A stretch of DNA of 64,000 nucleotides from Bacteroidota bacterium (GTDB lineage Bacteria > Bacteroidota > Bacteroidia > Chitinophagales > Chitinophagaceae), in NCBI GenBank assembly GCA_018267915.1, contig JAFDXN010000034.1:51996-115995 (forward strand), read 5' to 3'. Every line of letters begins with the position of its first letter. Within the stretch, counting starts at the first letter, position 1. Below, piece after piece: positions 1-9,483 of the stretch. Position numbers and translations under genes: made by a program. The notes under the pieces were generated by a model, which had not been told where the DNA came from, did not search any database, and saw only the letters and a program-made list of their open reading frames with translations.

Positions 1-339
1 GGGCTCGCAAAACCTGAACAACGCTGAAACACCCAACCGGGTCGGCTGCACACCTAATAGGATCACCACTTTTGGTCTGAGGTGATATTGTAATTGGTGC
101 CACGCAATGTCCTCGTCATCATTTAGTTGTATAACACTGTATTGGTTTTCGTGCAGGTTGCAGGCCTGCATCATTTTTTGCAACTGTGTCGCCTCACCGG
201 AACTTTTAGCAAAGGGCGTAGACAACACAAGGACGTTTTTTGGTTCCAAAGGACCTTTGGTTTCAGGAAGTGTGTCCCAAAAGGTGTTCCATTCATCGCT
301 TAAGATATCGGTTTCTATAATTATCGGGATGTCCTTCAT
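1..339 (-). CDS. Conserved hypothetical protein, truncated by window edge
   Basis: An open frame of 113 codons starts with ATG at 339 on the minus strand and runs off the left edge. It begins MKDIPIIIETDILSDEWNTF and stays open with no stop; the visible end contains GVQPTRLGVSALFRF. It is divergent from ilvE, with about 106 bases between the two starts that must hold both promoters. There is no signal peptide and no motif I can assign; the charged, mixed alpha/beta composition suggests a soluble cytoplasmic protein. The opposite-strand frame over the same bases is a shadow. Function unknown. Confidence 0.6.
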   Translation of the reverse strand, partial: MKDIPIIIETDILSDEWNTFWDTLPETKGPLEPKNVLVLSTPFAKSSGEATQLQKMMQACNLHENQYSVIQLNDDEDIAWHQLQYHLRPKVVILLGVQPTRLGVSALFRFCEP

Positions 340-399
340 AAACAGCTTGCTATATTATCTCAAATGATATGCGTCAGGCCTGAAGCGGAAAAATTTTCG

Positions 400-407
400 T
401 TTCTTTG
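400..407 (+). promoter_or_regulatory. Possible -7 element for ilvE
   Basis: TTTCTTTG matches the Bacteroidota -7 consensus TAnnTTTG at all but the second position and lies 38 bases upstream of the ilvE ATG, in the divergent intergenic region. No clear -33 TTG is seen at the usual distance. Confidence 0.35.
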
Positions 408-445
408 CGAAATTAAATGTTTCTCGTTATTAGTTTTTCGATTTT

Positions 446-1513
446 ATGAGTGTTCCCGTCTTAGGATTTCCCGTTACAAGAGTTGAAAAAAGCCGCATAA
501 ATGAAATAGACCCTGCCAATATACAGTTCGGTAAGCATTACTCCGACCATATGCTGCTGGCGAGGTACGAAGACGGTGAATGGAAGCAGCCTGAAATAGT
601 GCCTTTTGGCAATCTCAGCCTCAGCCCTGCAACAACCTTTATGCATTATGGGCAGGCGATCTTTGAAGGTGTGAAGGCCTACAAAGACCCACAGGGCAAC
701 CCGGTGATCTTTCGCCCATACGACAACCTGAAGCGCATGAATATCTCAGCAAAACGCATGGCAATGCCGGAAGTGCCGGAAGAGATATTTGTAGAAGGGA
801 TGAAGCAACTGGTGGAGCTGGATAAGGACTGGATACCTACGTCCGAAGGCACTTCGTTATATATCCGCCCTTTTATGGTGGCAACTGACGAGTTCATAGG
901 AGTGAAACCGGCAGAGAAATTTCTGTTCATAATAATCACCAGCCCTGCCGGTCCATACTACAGTAAGCCGGTCTCTATTTACGTACAAGACAAATATGTG
1001 CGCGCATTCCCGGGCGGCATCGGCTTCACAAAGGCAGCGGGCAATTATGGTATGAGCATGTACCCCACACTGGAGATCAGGAAGATGGGCTACGATCAGA
1101 TACTGTGGACAGATGGTTTCGAGCACAAATATGTGCAGGAGATAGGCACCATGAATGTCTTTTTCGTGATAGGGGATACTGTCGTTACCCCAAATATTAC
1201 GGAGACAATTCTCGAGGGTGTTACGCGGGACAGTGTATTGACACTGCTTCGCGAAAAGGGTATAACTGTAGAAGAGCGTCCATTGAGTATAGATGAAATA
1301 GAGGCCGCTTATCAGCAAGGACAACTACGTGAGGCATTTGGTACCGGTACAGCAGCATCGATAGCGCCCATAGCCAAACTCACTTATCATGAAGATGAAA
1401 TGGAATTGCCGCCTTTGGAAACATGGAAAGTTGCTAACTGGCTTAAGGAAGAACTGGCAGCAATTCGATATTGCCGCAAGCCGGATAATCACGGCTGGAT
1501 AGTTAAAGTATAA
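446..1513 (+). CDS. ilvE: Branched-chain amino acid aminotransferase
   Basis: This is a PLP-dependent transaminase (fold type IV) that interconverts leucine, isoleucine and valine with their 2-oxo acids, using 2-oxoglutarate/glutamate. It acts in the cytoplasm. The 355-residue length is normal for the long (eukaryotic-like, BCAT-type) class II form. The PLP lysine is K196 in GFTKAAGNYG; EIGTMNVFFV (about 232-241) and GTGTAASIAP (about 301-310) are the cofactor phosphate and carboxylate-binding segments typical of the family. It is monocistronic by context: a divergent gene lies upstream and a strong terminator follows. Recognition is by family motifs and length, and confidence is high. Confidence 0.95.
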   Translation: MSVPVLGFPVTRVEKSRINEIDPANIQFGKHYSDHMLLARYEDGEWKQPEIVPFGNLSLSPATTFMHYGQAIFEGVKAYKDPQGNPVIFRPYDNLKRMNISAKRMAMPEVPEEIFVEGMKQLVELDKDWIPTSEGTSLYIRPFMVATDEFIGVKPAEKFLFIIITSPAGPYYSKPVSIYVQDKYVRAFPGGIGFTKAAGNYGMSMYPTLEIRKMGYDQILWTDGFEHKYVQEIGTMNVFFVIGDTVVTPNITETILEGVTRDSVLTLLREKGITVEERPLSIDEIEAAYQQGQLREAFGTGTAASIAPIAKLTYHEDEMELPPLETWKVANWLKEELAAIRYCRKPDNHGWIVKV

Positions 1514-1531
1514 ATACTCCGAAATATCATT

Positions 1532-1564
1532 AAAAAGACGCTGCCTTACCGGCAGCGTCTTTTT
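1532..1564 (+). terminator. Rho-independent terminator of ilvE
   Basis: A 14-bp perfect stem (1532-1545 with 1551-1564) encloses a 5-base loop and ends in a T tract, 18 bases after the ilvE stop. The 5' arm starts with a run of A, so it could also work on the minus strand. Confidence 0.9.
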
Positions 1565-1660
1565 AATGGCTTGTTAAGCGTTGCTAAAGCAACTGTTAAG
1601 TATTGCCGTAAATTTCCCGCGCTGAACTACATGTTTGATTTTTGTCCTAAATCATGCTGT

Positions 1661-1792
1661 ATGGACACAAAAGCGTTATTGTCTAAAAAGAAATTCAGGC
1701 TGAGCATGGCCGTGATCATCTCGATCAGTATTGCATTGCTGCCGGTTTACATCGCAGCGATCCTGAAGCTCATAATATGGCTGATAGGCTAG
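1661..1792 (+). CDS. Possible small membrane protein
   Basis: A 43-codon frame begins with ATG at 1661 (MDTKALLSKKKFR) and is followed by one long hydrophobic stretch of about 25 residues ending WLIG. The basic N-terminus followed by a single helix would give a cytoplasmic N-terminus and one membrane span. The frame is open further upstream (to 1571), but that part looks non-coding. It sits between the ilvE terminator and the convergent DnaJ-like gene. No family is recognised; it could be spurious, although the charge and hydrophobic pattern is protein-like. Confidence 0.35.
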   Translation: MDTKALLSKKKFRLSMAVIISISIALLPVYIAAILKLIIWLIG

Positions 1793-1798
1793 GGGCGG

Positions 1799-2722
1799 TT
1801 ATTTTTTTGCCAATTTCCTTATCGTTGCTTTCTCTTCTTCAGTAAGGTTTTTAGGGACGGTGATCACCACCTTTACATAGGCATCACCTCTTTGTTTTGG
1901 ATTTTCATAGTCGGGCATGCCCATTCCCTTTAGCCGGAACACTTTATCGCTATCGGTACCTTCAGGTATGTTCATCTGTACGGTTTTGTCGATCGCATTC
2001 ACTGCTATTTTCCCACCGAGTATTGCGGTATAAACGTCCAGTGCTTGCTCGAAGTAAAGATCATTTCCCCGCCGCTCAAAGCGTGGATGGGGTAATACTT
2101 GTATCCTGATAAAAAGGTCGCCATTCGCGCCGCCGTTGTAGCCGTCATCTCCCTTACCTCTCATGCGCAGCACCTGGCCATCACCGATACCGGGTTTCAG
2201 CTTTATTCTCAGTTTCTGCCCGCGCAGGTTCAATTGCCGTTCCGTACCATTGAACGCTTCCTCGAGGGTCAACTCGGTATGTGATTCAAGGTCCTGACCT
2301 TTCAGGGGGTTAGTCCGCCCGCGTTTTGACCGCTGGCCACCGCCAAAGCCTCCGAAAAAAGTTTCGAAAAAATCTGAGAATTCACCTTCATTTCCGTCAA
2401 AAAAGTCTGTGCGAAATTGCCCGCCATGAGGACGTTTTCCTGTATTGGCCCACTGTGAGTAGTCAAAACCACCATCTGCGCCACCTTGGTTTTGATATTG
2501 TTGCCATTGACTGCCCAACTCGTCATATTTTTTTCTTTTTGCCACATCCCCAAGCACGTCGTACGCTTCATTGATTTCCTTGAACTTTTCCTCGGCTTGC
2601 TTATTGCCCTGATTTTTATCGGGGTGATATTTCACCGCAAGTTTGCGGTAAGCTTTTTTGATATCGTCCTGGCTGGCCTTCTTGTCTATTCCAAGTACCT
2701 TATAGTAATCTTTATACTCCAT
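1799..2722 (-). CDS. DnaJ/CbpA-type co-chaperone (class II J-protein)
   Basis: This co-chaperone stimulates the ATPase of DnaK and binds unfolded polypeptides in the cytoplasm. The J domain covers residues 1-70 with the HPD tripeptide at 33-35 (KYHPDKNQG). A Gly/Phe-rich linker follows (about 75-130, [13 protein letters not shown]), then two DnaJ C-terminal beta domains to residue 307. The zinc-finger CxxCxGxG repeats of true DnaJ are absent, so it is a CbpA/DnaJB-like class II protein of the expected length. It is convergent with the preceding small ORF. No downstream partner is evident. Confidence 0.92.
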   Translation of the reverse strand: MEYKDYYKVLGIDKKASQDDIKKAYRKLAVKYHPDKNQGNKQAEEKFKEINEAYDVLGDVAKRKKYDELGSQWQQYQNQGGADGGFDYSQWANTGKRPHGGQFRTDFFDGNEGEFSDFFETFFGGFGGGQRSKRGRTNPLKGQDLESHTELTLEEAFNGTERQLNLRGQKLRIKLKPGIGDGQVLRMRGKGDDGYNGGANGDLFIRIQVLPHPRFERRGNDLYFEQALDVYTAILGGKIAVNAIDKTVQMNIPEGTDSDKVFRLKGMGMPDYENPKQRGDAYVKVVITVPKNLTEEEKATIRKLAKK

Positions 2723-2762
2723 GTCAGGTTGCTTTTACCTATCCTAAAGTTAGGCAAAAAAA

Positions 2763-2785
2763 ATACCGGGGCTTGGCCCCGGTAT
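2763..2785 (-). terminator. Terminator of the 2810-3247 gene
   Basis: A 10-bp GC-rich stem (2763-2772 with 2776-2785) with a 3-base loop is followed, on the minus strand, by an eight-T tract. It lies 25 bases after the stop of the minus-strand gene ending at 2810 and upstream of the DnaJ-like gene, separating the two transcripts. Confidence 0.88.
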
Positions 2786-2809
2786 ATATCAAAAATTATT
2801 TGTCGGATG

Positions 2810-3247
2810 TTATTTCCACCTCCACTCAATAAAGCAATCGCTTGGGAAGCCATTGGTACTTGGTGAAGTGTGATAAGGCCAGTGATTAGTACAACGGTAA
2901 TAACCTCTCCTGTAATAAACGTCAGTCATCGTTCCCTTGGTATACAGTCTCACGCGGCCGGAGTAGTCGAAACGCAACTTTGAATATTCCTTCGAATCAT
3001 CTACAAAATAGTAGTCGTGCCCGTTTCTTTTTCTTACGAGTTCTGAGCTGAATTGATCGCTAGTAAAGAGGTACCTGCCATTTTTGTATTCGATGGTGAA
3101 TTCCTTTACAGAAGTTCCTCTCGGGTCGCTATATAAGCGGTAAGTGTTTACGGACCCGTTCTGTTCCAGGTTGTTTAATTGCTGAGCATAACCAGTAATG
3201 CCTGTAAATAAGCAGAGTACAAAAATCGTTAGGTAGAGCGTTCTCAT
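2810..3247 (-). CDS. Secreted hypothetical protein
   Basis: This is a 145-residue protein with a clear Sec signal peptide (about residues 1-21, cleaved after GYA). The mature part is rich in Tyr, Arg and Asp and looks beta-structured, with repeated short strands such as GRYLFTS, HDYYFVDD and GRVRLYTKG. Two cysteines (near RCTNHW and SDCFIEW) could pair in the periplasm. I do not recognise a family. It is a single-gene unit with its own terminator. The alternating strands and turns loosely resemble a toastrack-type repeat (MORN or YD-like), but that is only a visual impression. Confidence 0.65.
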   Translation of the reverse strand: MRTLYLTIFVLCLFTGITGYAQQLNNLEQNGSVNTYRLYSDPRGTSVKEFTIEYKNGRYLFTSDQFSSELVRKRNGHDYYFVDDSKEYSKLRFDYSGRVRLYTKGTMTDVYYRRGYYRCTNHWPYHTSPSTNGFPSDCFIEWRWK

Positions 3248-3566
3248 TTGTTGTGTCTTTAATTCGCGTTAAATTTATTAATAAAATTTAGCACCGGTAT
3301 TCTAGTATTGGCGAAAGATAATTATAAAAAAATTACTGAGGTAGTGTTTGGCGAAAAAAATTACGTTTAGATTGTTTTGCTCATATAAATCGAGCACGAT
3401 CTTCTTATTTATTTGCTTACGATTCTTATGCAAAAGTCGAGCGAAGCAGTAATATATTTTATTTTGTCAAATTCGAATAGATGTGTTATTCCTTTAAGGC
3501 TATAGATAGCTCGGCTAGTGCTATTTGTTTCGTACCTTCGGCATTGCATTAACCAATACTTAAGTC
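3248..3566. other. AT-rich divergent intergenic region
   Basis: These 319 bases separate two divergent genes and hold no credible ORF. They are clearly more AT-rich than the flanks. A TACCTTCG box at 3533-3540, a one-mismatch -7 element, could serve the desaturase. No strong hairpin or RNA motif was recognised. Confidence 0.5.
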
Positions 3567-4568
3567 TTGCAGAACAAATTCATCTGGTCCGAAGAGATCG
3601 AACCCCATAAGAAGCGCACGAAGGAAATTATTCATAAACATCCCGAGATCAGGACATTGATCGGACGGAATCCTTATACCATTTTTGTGATACTGCTTTG
3701 TGTATCCGTCCAGATGGCAGGAGCAATATTGCTGAGGGATGCACCATGGTGGGCCATCTTCCTGGCGGCATATTGTATAGGTGCTTTTGCCTGTCATACC
3801 CTTTTTGTGTGCATTCACGAATGTGCGCACAACCTGCTTTTTAAGAACCGCACGCTGAATACATTGTCAGGTATTCTGGCCAATTTGCCGCTGGTCTTCC
3901 CAAGTTCGGTATCGTTTCAGAAATACCATTTGAAGCATCATTCCTTCCAAGGGGTAGAGGAACTGGATGCGGACATGCCTTTCCATTGGGAGGCAAAGCT
4001 GGTAGGCAGCTCAGTGCTGGGCAAGGCTTTGTGGCTGCTGTTTTACCCGGTTTTTCAATTGCTTCGCCCCTTGAGGCTCACTAAAGAGGTAGATATTTTT
4101 GATAAGTGGACTGTTGTGAATTGGATCGTACAGTTCAGCTTCATGGGTTTGATCGTTTACTTCTTTGGCTTAAAGGCAACTATTTTCTTAGTAGCGAGCT
4201 TCTTCTTTTCTATCGGGTTACACCCTCTTGGCGCGCGTTGGATACAAGAGCATTATCTGACTCATGGAGAGCAGGAAACAAAAAGCTATTACGGCGTGCT
4301 AAATCCCGTGAACCTGAATGTAGGCTATCACAACGAGCACCATGATTTCCCCTCCGTACCGTGGAACAATCTGCCCAAGATCAAGAAATTCGCAGGTCCT
4401 TATTACGATACCCTGGGCCATCATACATCATACACCCTGCTTCTGTTTCAGTTCCTTTTTAATAAGAATCTCACTGTTTTTAGCAGGGTGGCCAGGTCCA
4501 ACCGTGGAGGTAGAAAGGTAGATAGAACGAAGTCTGCCGAGCTAGCTGAAAATCCGGTTGGCCAGTAA
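3567..4568 (+). CDS. Sphingolipid delta-4 desaturase-like membrane fatty acid desaturase (DEGS1-like)
   Basis: This is a membrane di-iron desaturase. All three histidine boxes are present: HECAH (84-88), HLKHH (121-125) and HNEHH (255-259). The N-terminus (FIWSEEIEPHKKR.KEIIHKHPEI) and the GYHNEHHDFPSVPWNNLP segment resemble the Lipid_DES/DEGS branch (dihydroceramide delta-4 desaturase) rather than ordinary bacterial acyl desaturases. The 333-residue length is close to the about 323 of DEGS1. Four to six hydrophobic segments place it in the inner membrane. The start is TTG at 3567: the frame is closed by TAA three bases earlier and the next ATG (about residue 50) would remove conserved sequence. 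Substrate is inferred only; dihydroceramide or another long-chain lipid is likely. Confidence 0.85.
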   Translation: MQNKFIWSEEIEPHKKRTKEIIHKHPEIRTLIGRNPYTIFVILLCVSVQMAGAILLRDAPWWAIFLAAYCIGAFACHTLFVCIHECAHNLLFKNRTLNTLSGILANLPLVFPSSVSFQKYHLKHHSFQGVEELDADMPFHWEAKLVGSSVLGKALWLLFYPVFQLLRPLRLTKEVDIFDKWTVVNWIVQFSFMGLIVYFFGLKATIFLVASFFFSIGLHPLGARWIQEHYLTHGEQETKSYYGVLNPVNLNVGYHNEHHDFPSVPWNNLPKIKKFAGPYYDTLGHHTSYTLLLFQFLFNKNLTVFSRVARSNRGGRKVDRTKSAELAENPVGQ

Positions 4569-4570
4569 TA

Positions 4571-5893
4571 CTAAGCTGCGTATTCGGGCAGGTCGATATG
4601 GAAACTAGACCCTTCTTTTTGCTTGCTTTCTATATGCAGTTCACCCGAATGTTCCTGTATTATTTGCAGGCATATACTGAGGCCCAGCCCGTAGGACCGT
4701 TCACCGTTGAGACCGGTACGTCCCGCCCGGCTAAACTTATCAAAGAGATATGGCTGTAATTCGATGGGTATCCCGATCCCTGTGTCATTTACCGATATAC
4801 GCACCTTATCTTCAAATTTCTTGAGCTCCAGTGTAATAGTACCGTTGCCGGGTGTGAATTTTGTGGCATTGTCTATCAGGTTATTGATCACCCTGCGCAT
4901 CTTATTGGGGTTGATGTAAGCGCTTATCATGCCAAATGGCTCGTTCAGTACCAGTGTTTGTCCGTTTTGCATACGCCGCTGCCATTCCATATATATAGCC
5001 CTCAGGAATTCGTTCAGGTGAACCTCGGTTTTCTGGCTTTCTTTAGCATGCTCGGCCGCAACGTCCATCAGGTCCTGTATGATATGTTCTGAATCACGTA
5101 CAGCGTCCAGGATCAGACCGTGATATTCATTTCTCTCTTCTTCACTTGTGCTATCGTCTTGCAGTAGCTTGGTAATCGCAGTGATATTGTTAAGCGGGCT
5201 ACGCAGGTCATGCGTAACAATGTTTAAGATATTCCGCTGCGCGTTATTGGCGAGGACGATCTCCCTGTTCTTTTGCTCCACTAGTTTTACCTGCATGAAA
5301 TAATTGTAATGGTACGAATAGGTGAGCCGTGACACAGCAAAAAACATCACAAGCAATACTACTGCTACCGCAAGATTTTGAAAATATTGGGCAGGGTCTG
5401 TCTGAAAATAATGTAGCCCGAGGTATACTGCGGCCACTGTCAATAACATAACGATCAGAGATTCCCAGACCTCAAGCACCCACAATACACTGACTGTAAA
5501 TGTACCTACCATGAAGAATACCATCGTATTCTTAGGGTTGTGCTGTGCAAGAAACGTAAGCCACAGGCTGCAGCAAATGAACACCATGGCATAGGCCACG
5601 CTGAAGAACTGCCTGATGATGGTTTTATGCCTGATCCTTATTCTCTTTAGTATGAAGAAAGCGAGATAGTAGACAACAGAGCCGGCGAGAAGAACGATGC
5701 CGGGTCCATGCTTGCTGTAATTGGGTGCCAGTGCGTCATAATCAACAAATAAGTCGCTGATCTGGATGGCGACGCTAAGTGCCAGGATCACAACCGACAA
5801 TATGCGGGCTGTGGCTACATTTTGCTTCACGGCGAACTTCCTGAATAAGGCTGCATAGCTCTTGTCAGGCGAACTAAAAAAATAAAATTGCAT
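4571..5893 (-). CDS. Membrane-bound sensor histidine kinase
   Basis: The protein has an N-terminal membrane region with about six hydrophobic helices (residues 30-190), a short coiled linker, a HisKA dimerisation domain with phospho-acceptor H228 in IVTHDLRSP, and a HATPase domain with N box (NNLIDNATKF), G1 (DTGIGIP) and G2 (YGLGLSI). There is no receiver domain, so the partner regulator lies elsewhere. I chose ATG at 5893 (MQFYFFSSPDK) over an upstream ATG at 5938, because the upstream extension is not protein-like. It is convergent with the desaturase, 2 bases apart. The ligand is unknown. Confidence 0.88.
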   Translation of the reverse strand: MQFYFFSSPDKSYAALFRKFAVKQNVATARILSVVILALSVAIQISDLFVDYDALAPNYSKHGPGIVLLAGSVVYYLAFFILKRIRIRHKTIIRQFFSVAYAMVFICCSLWLTFLAQHNPKNTMVFFMVGTFTVSVLWVLEVWESLIVMLLTVAAVYLGLHYFQTDPAQYFQNLAVAVVLLVMFFAVSRLTYSYHYNYFMQVKLVEQKNREIVLANNAQRNILNIVTHDLRSPLNNITAITKLLQDDSTSEEERNEYHGLILDAVRDSEHIIQDLMDVAAEHAKESQKTEVHLNEFLRAIYMEWQRRMQNGQTLVLNEPFGMISAYINPNKMRRVINNLIDNATKFTPGNGTITLELKKFEDKVRISVNDTGIGIPIELQPYLFDKFSRAGRTGLNGERSYGLGLSICLQIIQEHSGELHIESKQKEGSSFHIDLPEYAA

Positions 5894-6040
5894 GATCCCC
5901 CCGGATTTGATTACAAGATTAATGAATTTTAAGCACATCGCATGTTATTATTCGATCTGTAAAAAGCCTTAAGAATGATATAATCACATAAACCTTGCAT
6001 CTATCGTGGGAAATAGGTACTTTAAAGGTTGAATGTTTTT

Positions 6041-6538
6041 ATGACCAGGCAAACGCAGTGGATCGTATATGTGCTAATAGCCGGAGTACTTGTTTTTTCC
6101 TTCTACAAGCTGCTTAATGTGGCCAATACGGTTAGCTATCCGTATGGAGAGGAATACAGGATAAGTGCAGCAGAGAAAGATGTTGTGGGCGCTGTAAATA
6201 TGTTTAAGGCCAGGCATCCCGAATTTAAAGTGCCCGATAGCCTGTTGATGCCGGGCGGCAGAAAGGGACAGTTGCTTGATGGCCCGCGGGGGAAAGGCGA
6301 CTACTGGTACCATGCCTACTTTTATTATCCTAAGGAGCAGCAAGTGATAAAAACCTGGCTGAAACCTGTTGATTCAAGCCATACGATTTTTGCTTTCGAT
6401 GCTATAAACCAGGGACTGAAGATAGGGAACTGGCGAGGTGTGAATAAGGATTATGGTCACGACGAAAGCAAACGTATTAAGGAACTGTTTGAGCAACGTA
6501 TCCTAAGCGAGGTCAGGAGCATCGCTGAGCATAGCTAG
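6041..6538 (+). CDS. Hypothetical membrane-anchored protein
   Basis: A 165-residue protein starts at ATG 6041 (MTRQTQWIVYV). An in-frame TTG at 6029 is also possible. One N-terminal hydrophobic helix (about residues 8-25) probably acts as an anchor; the remainder is hydrophilic and would be periplasmic, with motifs such as GDYWYHAYFYYP and HTIFAFDAINQG. No family is recognised. Its stop is 5 bases from that of the convergent next gene. Confidence 0.65.
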   Translation: MTRQTQWIVYVLIAGVLVFSFYKLLNVANTVSYPYGEEYRISAAEKDVVGAVNMFKARHPEFKVPDSLLMPGGRKGQLLDGPRGKGDYWYHAYFYYPKEQQVIKTWLKPVDSSHTIFAFDAINQGLKIGNWRGVNKDYGHDESKRIKELFEQRILSEVRSIAEHS

Positions 6539-6542
6539 ACGT

Positions 6543-7022
6543 CTATTGCTCATCAAAAGTGATGAAACTTGTCACAAGCTTGTTAAGCTGATCGCGCGTA
6601 AATCCCGGTAGCTCATCCTCCCCGTTGTATTCTGCCGAGAGATGGTTTCCTGAACGCTCAATAGCCATTGAAAAATGTGCGTCGCCGCCGATCAGCATGC
6701 TAATGCTTTCCGTATCTGCGTCAGGGTAATCATCGTACACTATACTGTCGATATGTAGCTTGTGATTGCCGGCTTCGGTCGCCAGGCGGATATTGTCACC
6801 GCTATGAGCGCGGCGGTGAAGCACATAGCCGTTGTTGTTCGTAAGCTCAAAGGAGACTGTAAGCGACGGACAATATTGTTTCCACTTATTGACACTTAAG
6901 AGGTCGTTTTTGGCATACACGAAAAAGTCCTCGGCATCTTCAATTGAGGCGACCACTATGCTATGCCTTACGCGATTTTCAATCAGTCTTCCTGAGCTTT
7001 GGGTAGTATGGTAGTACTGCAT
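6543..7022 (-). CDS. Hypothetical protein
   Basis: A 159-residue acidic soluble protein without signal peptide or membrane segment. It has an N-terminal basic stretch (SSGRLIENRVRHSIVVASIEDAEDFF) and then an alternating hydrophobic pattern compatible with a beta-rich fold. There are no motifs I can assign. It is convergent with the preceding gene and divergent from maeB, so it is probably monocistronic. Function unknown. Confidence 0.6.
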   Translation of the reverse strand: MQYYHTTQSSGRLIENRVRHSIVVASIEDAEDFFVYAKNDLLSVNKWKQYCPSLTVSFELTNNNGYVLHRRAHSGDNIRLATEAGNHKLHIDSIVYDDYPDADTESISMLIGGDAHFSMAIERSGNHLSAEYNGEDELPGFTRDQLNKLVTSFITFDEQ

Positions 7023-7126
7023 AGGCCTGCTTTTATTACGTATACACGAAATATCATGCCAGTTTTTATGATAATAACATCATCTTGATAAAAGCCGCTT
7101 ACTGGGCGAGCTTCCCGTTGGACCTC

Positions 7127-7155
7127 TTTGGTTACAGTTCTACGATAGTATTTTG
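7127..7155 (+). promoter_or_regulatory. Promoter of maeB (Bacteroidota -33/-7 type)
   Basis: TTTG at 7127-7130 is followed after 18 bases by TATTTTG at 7149-7155, close to the TTG-N17-23-TAnnTTTG consensus. It lies inside the apparent 5' extension of the ORF and so supports translation from ATG 7184. Confidence 0.6.
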
Positions 7156-7183
7156 TAACTTAACCCTCCCAAAACAAGCTGGA

Positions 7184-9472
7184 ATGGCACAATTAATCCG
7201 AAAAGAAGATGCGCTGGAGTACCATGAGAAAGGAAGACCCGGAAAAATAGAAGTAATACCCACCAAAGAGACCAAAACCCAGCGGGACCTGGCATTGGCT
7301 TATTCCCCCGGCGTTGCCGAGCCCTGCCTGGAGATACATAATAACGTAGAGAACGTCTATAAATACACAGCTAAAGGTAACCTGGTGGCAGTGATAAGTA
7401 ACGGTACCGCGGTTTTGGGGCTGGGTGATATTGGACCGGAAGCCTCAAAGCCCGTGATGGAAGGAAAGGGCATTCTTTTCAAAATATTTGCGGACATAGA
7501 TGTGTTTGATATAGAGCTGAATGCGAAAAGTGTGGATGAATTTGTACAGGTGGTTAAGGCGTTGGAGCCAACCTTTGGTGGTATTAACCTTGAGGATATC
7601 AAGGCCCCCGAGTGTTTCGCCATTGAAAAAAGGCTGAAAGAGGAACTGAATATCCCCATCATGCACGACGATCAGCACGGCACTGCAATAATTTCCGGTG
7701 CAGCCCTGCTGAATGCCCTTGAACTTGTGGGCAAGAACATTGCCGACGTAAAGTTCGTGGTAAGTGGAGCCGGTGCTTCAGCCATATCCTGTTGCAAGAT
7801 TTACATAGCTCTTGGCGCCCGGGTGGAGAACATCTATATGTTCGATAGTAAGGGCCTCATCGTCAGTTCGCGCAAGGACCTTGATGAGCATAAAGAGCAG
7901 TTTGCGAAAGACGTTCCGGATATGAGCCTGGCAGCTGCAATGAAAGGCGCAGACATATTCATCGGCCTGTCAAAGGGCAACATTCTGACACAGGAGATGG
8001 TACAAAGCATGGCCGACAAGCCCATCGTTTTTGCACTCGCCAATCCTGACCCTGAAATACCGTACGATAAAGCCATTTCCGCCCGTCCTGACATCATAAT
8101 GGCCACCGGCCGTAGCGATTATCCCAACCAGGTAAATAACGTGCTGGGCTTTCCTTTCATTTTCCGTGGTGCGCTTGATGTAAGGGCAACTGCTATTAAC
8201 GAAGAAATGAAGCTGGCTGCCGTAAAGGCCCTCGCCGCTTTAGCCAAAGAGCCCGTCCCCGATATCGTCAGCGCTGCATACGATGAAACAACTATGCGCT
8301 TTGGGCCAACTTATATCATACCCAAGCCCATTGATCCGCGTTTGCTGGTCAAAGTTTCGCCCGCCATTGCGAGGGCAGCTATGGATAGTGGGGTAGCGCG
8401 TCAGCCCATTAAGGACTGGGATGCTTATGAGGCAGCACTATACCGCCGGTTGGGCTCTGATGACAACATCCTGCGTTTTATCCTGAACAAGGCTAAGCAA
8501 AATCCCAAACGCGTGGTATTTGCTGATTCGGAAAATATAAAGATCCTCAAGGCCGCGCAGGTCGCTAAAGACGAAGGCCTTGCGATACCGATACTCCTGG
8601 GTAACGAAAAGAAGATACTTGACATGATTAAGGAGAACGGTTTGCAGTTGCCCAATGTCACGATCATTGATCCCAAAAACGACAATACCGAAAAAAAACG
8701 CTGTGAATATGGTGATCTCTTTTTCGAGAAGCGTAAACGCCGCGGCTTTAACATGTACGAGGCGCGCAAGATCATGCGCGAGCGTCCCTATTTCGGTACT
8801 ATGATGGTGGAAACAGGTGAGGCCGATGCTTTCATCTCAGGTCTCACGCGTCAGTATCCTGATACACTGCGGCCCGCTTTGGAGATCATCGGCATGGAAG
8901 AAGAAGCAAAACGTGTCGCCGGCATGTATATCATGCTCACGCGTAAAGGGCCTTTGTTCTTTGCGGACACTACGGTTAATTTCAATCCCACCGAGGACGA
9001 ATTGGTAGACATAACATTGATGACGGCGCGTACCGTTGAACATTTCAATATCAAGCCCAAGGTAGCTATGCTGTCTTACTCCAACTTCGGAAGCAGTTCT
9101 TCGCCTGAAGCTATCCTTGTGCGCAACGCAGTAGCGAAGATCAAAGAACGTAAACCCGATCTAATCATTGACGGTGAGATACAGGCAGGCCTTGCATTTA
9201 ATAAAGACCTGCTTAGGGAAAATTATCCCTTCACCGACCTCATGAACGAGTCGCCTAATGTATTGATATTCCCCAATCTCGCAGCAGGTAATATCGCTTA
9301 CCATCTTCTGCAGGAAGTGGGTGGCGCCGAGGCTGTTGGACCCATCTTGCTGGGTATGCGCAAGCCGGTGCATGTACTGCAACTGGGCAGTAGCGTAAGG
9401 CAGATCGTGAACATGATAGCCATAGCAGTAGTGGATGCACAGGCCAAAGCTGCTTCGATGCTTAACGCCTGA
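7184..9472 (+). CDS. maeB: NADP-dependent malic enzyme with C-terminal phosphotransacetylase-like domain
   Basis: The enzyme oxidatively decarboxylates malate to pyruvate, making NADPH. It is 762 residues from ATG 7184 ([17 protein letters not shown]), the standard size of the MaeB hybrid form. An upstream in-frame start at 7085 is unlikely because a promoter lies between the two. The malic N-terminal domain (about 1-160, with [10 protein letters not shown] and MHDDQHGTA), the NAD-binding domain (about 165-430, VVSGAGASA) and a PTA_PTB domain (about 430-760) follow in order. In known MaeB proteins the last domain is catalytically silent and senses acetyl-CoA. The flavoprotein gene 11 bases downstream is probably co-transcribed. 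Confidence 0.95.
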   Translation: MAQLIRKEDALEYHEKGRPGKIEVIPTKETKTQRDLALAYSPGVAEPCLEIHNNVENVYKYTAKGNLVAVISNGTAVLGLGDIGPEASKPVMEGKGILFKIFADIDVFDIELNAKSVDEFVQVVKALEPTFGGINLEDIKAPECFAIEKRLKEELNIPIMHDDQHGTAIISGAALLNALELVGKNIADVKFVVSGAGASAISCCKIYIALGARVENIYMFDSKGLIVSSRKDLDEHKEQFAKDVPDMSLAAAMKGADIFIGLSKGNILTQEMVQSMADKPIVFALANPDPEIPYDKAISARPDIIMATGRSDYPNQVNNVLGFPFIFRGALDVRATAINEEMKLAAVKALAALAKEPVPDIVSAAYDETTMRFGPTYIIPKPIDPRLLVKVSPAIARAAMDSGVARQPIKDWDAYEAALYRRLGSDDNILRFILNKAKQNPKRVVFADSENIKILKAAQVAKDEGLAIPILLGNEKKILDMIKENGLQLPNVTIIDPKNDNTEKKRCEYGDLFFEKRKRRGFNMYEARKIMRERPYFGTMMVETGEADAFISGLTRQYPDTLRPALEIIGMEEEAKRVAGMYIMLTRKGPLFFADTTVNFNPTEDELVDITLMTARTVEHFNIKPKVAMLSYSNFGSSSSPEAILVRNAVAKIKERKPDLIIDGEIQAGLAFNKDLLRENYPFTDLMNESPNVLIFPNLAAGNIAYHLLQEVGGAEAVGPILLGMRKPVHVLQLGSSVRQIVNMIAIAVVDAQAKAASMLNA

Positions 9473-9483
9473 TAACAGCTCAC

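Noticed and set aside
107..367. 86-aa plus-strand frame at the left end
   Set aside because: The opposite strand has a continuous protein-like frame from ATG 339 off the edge; the plus frame is unlike any protein and overlaps it.
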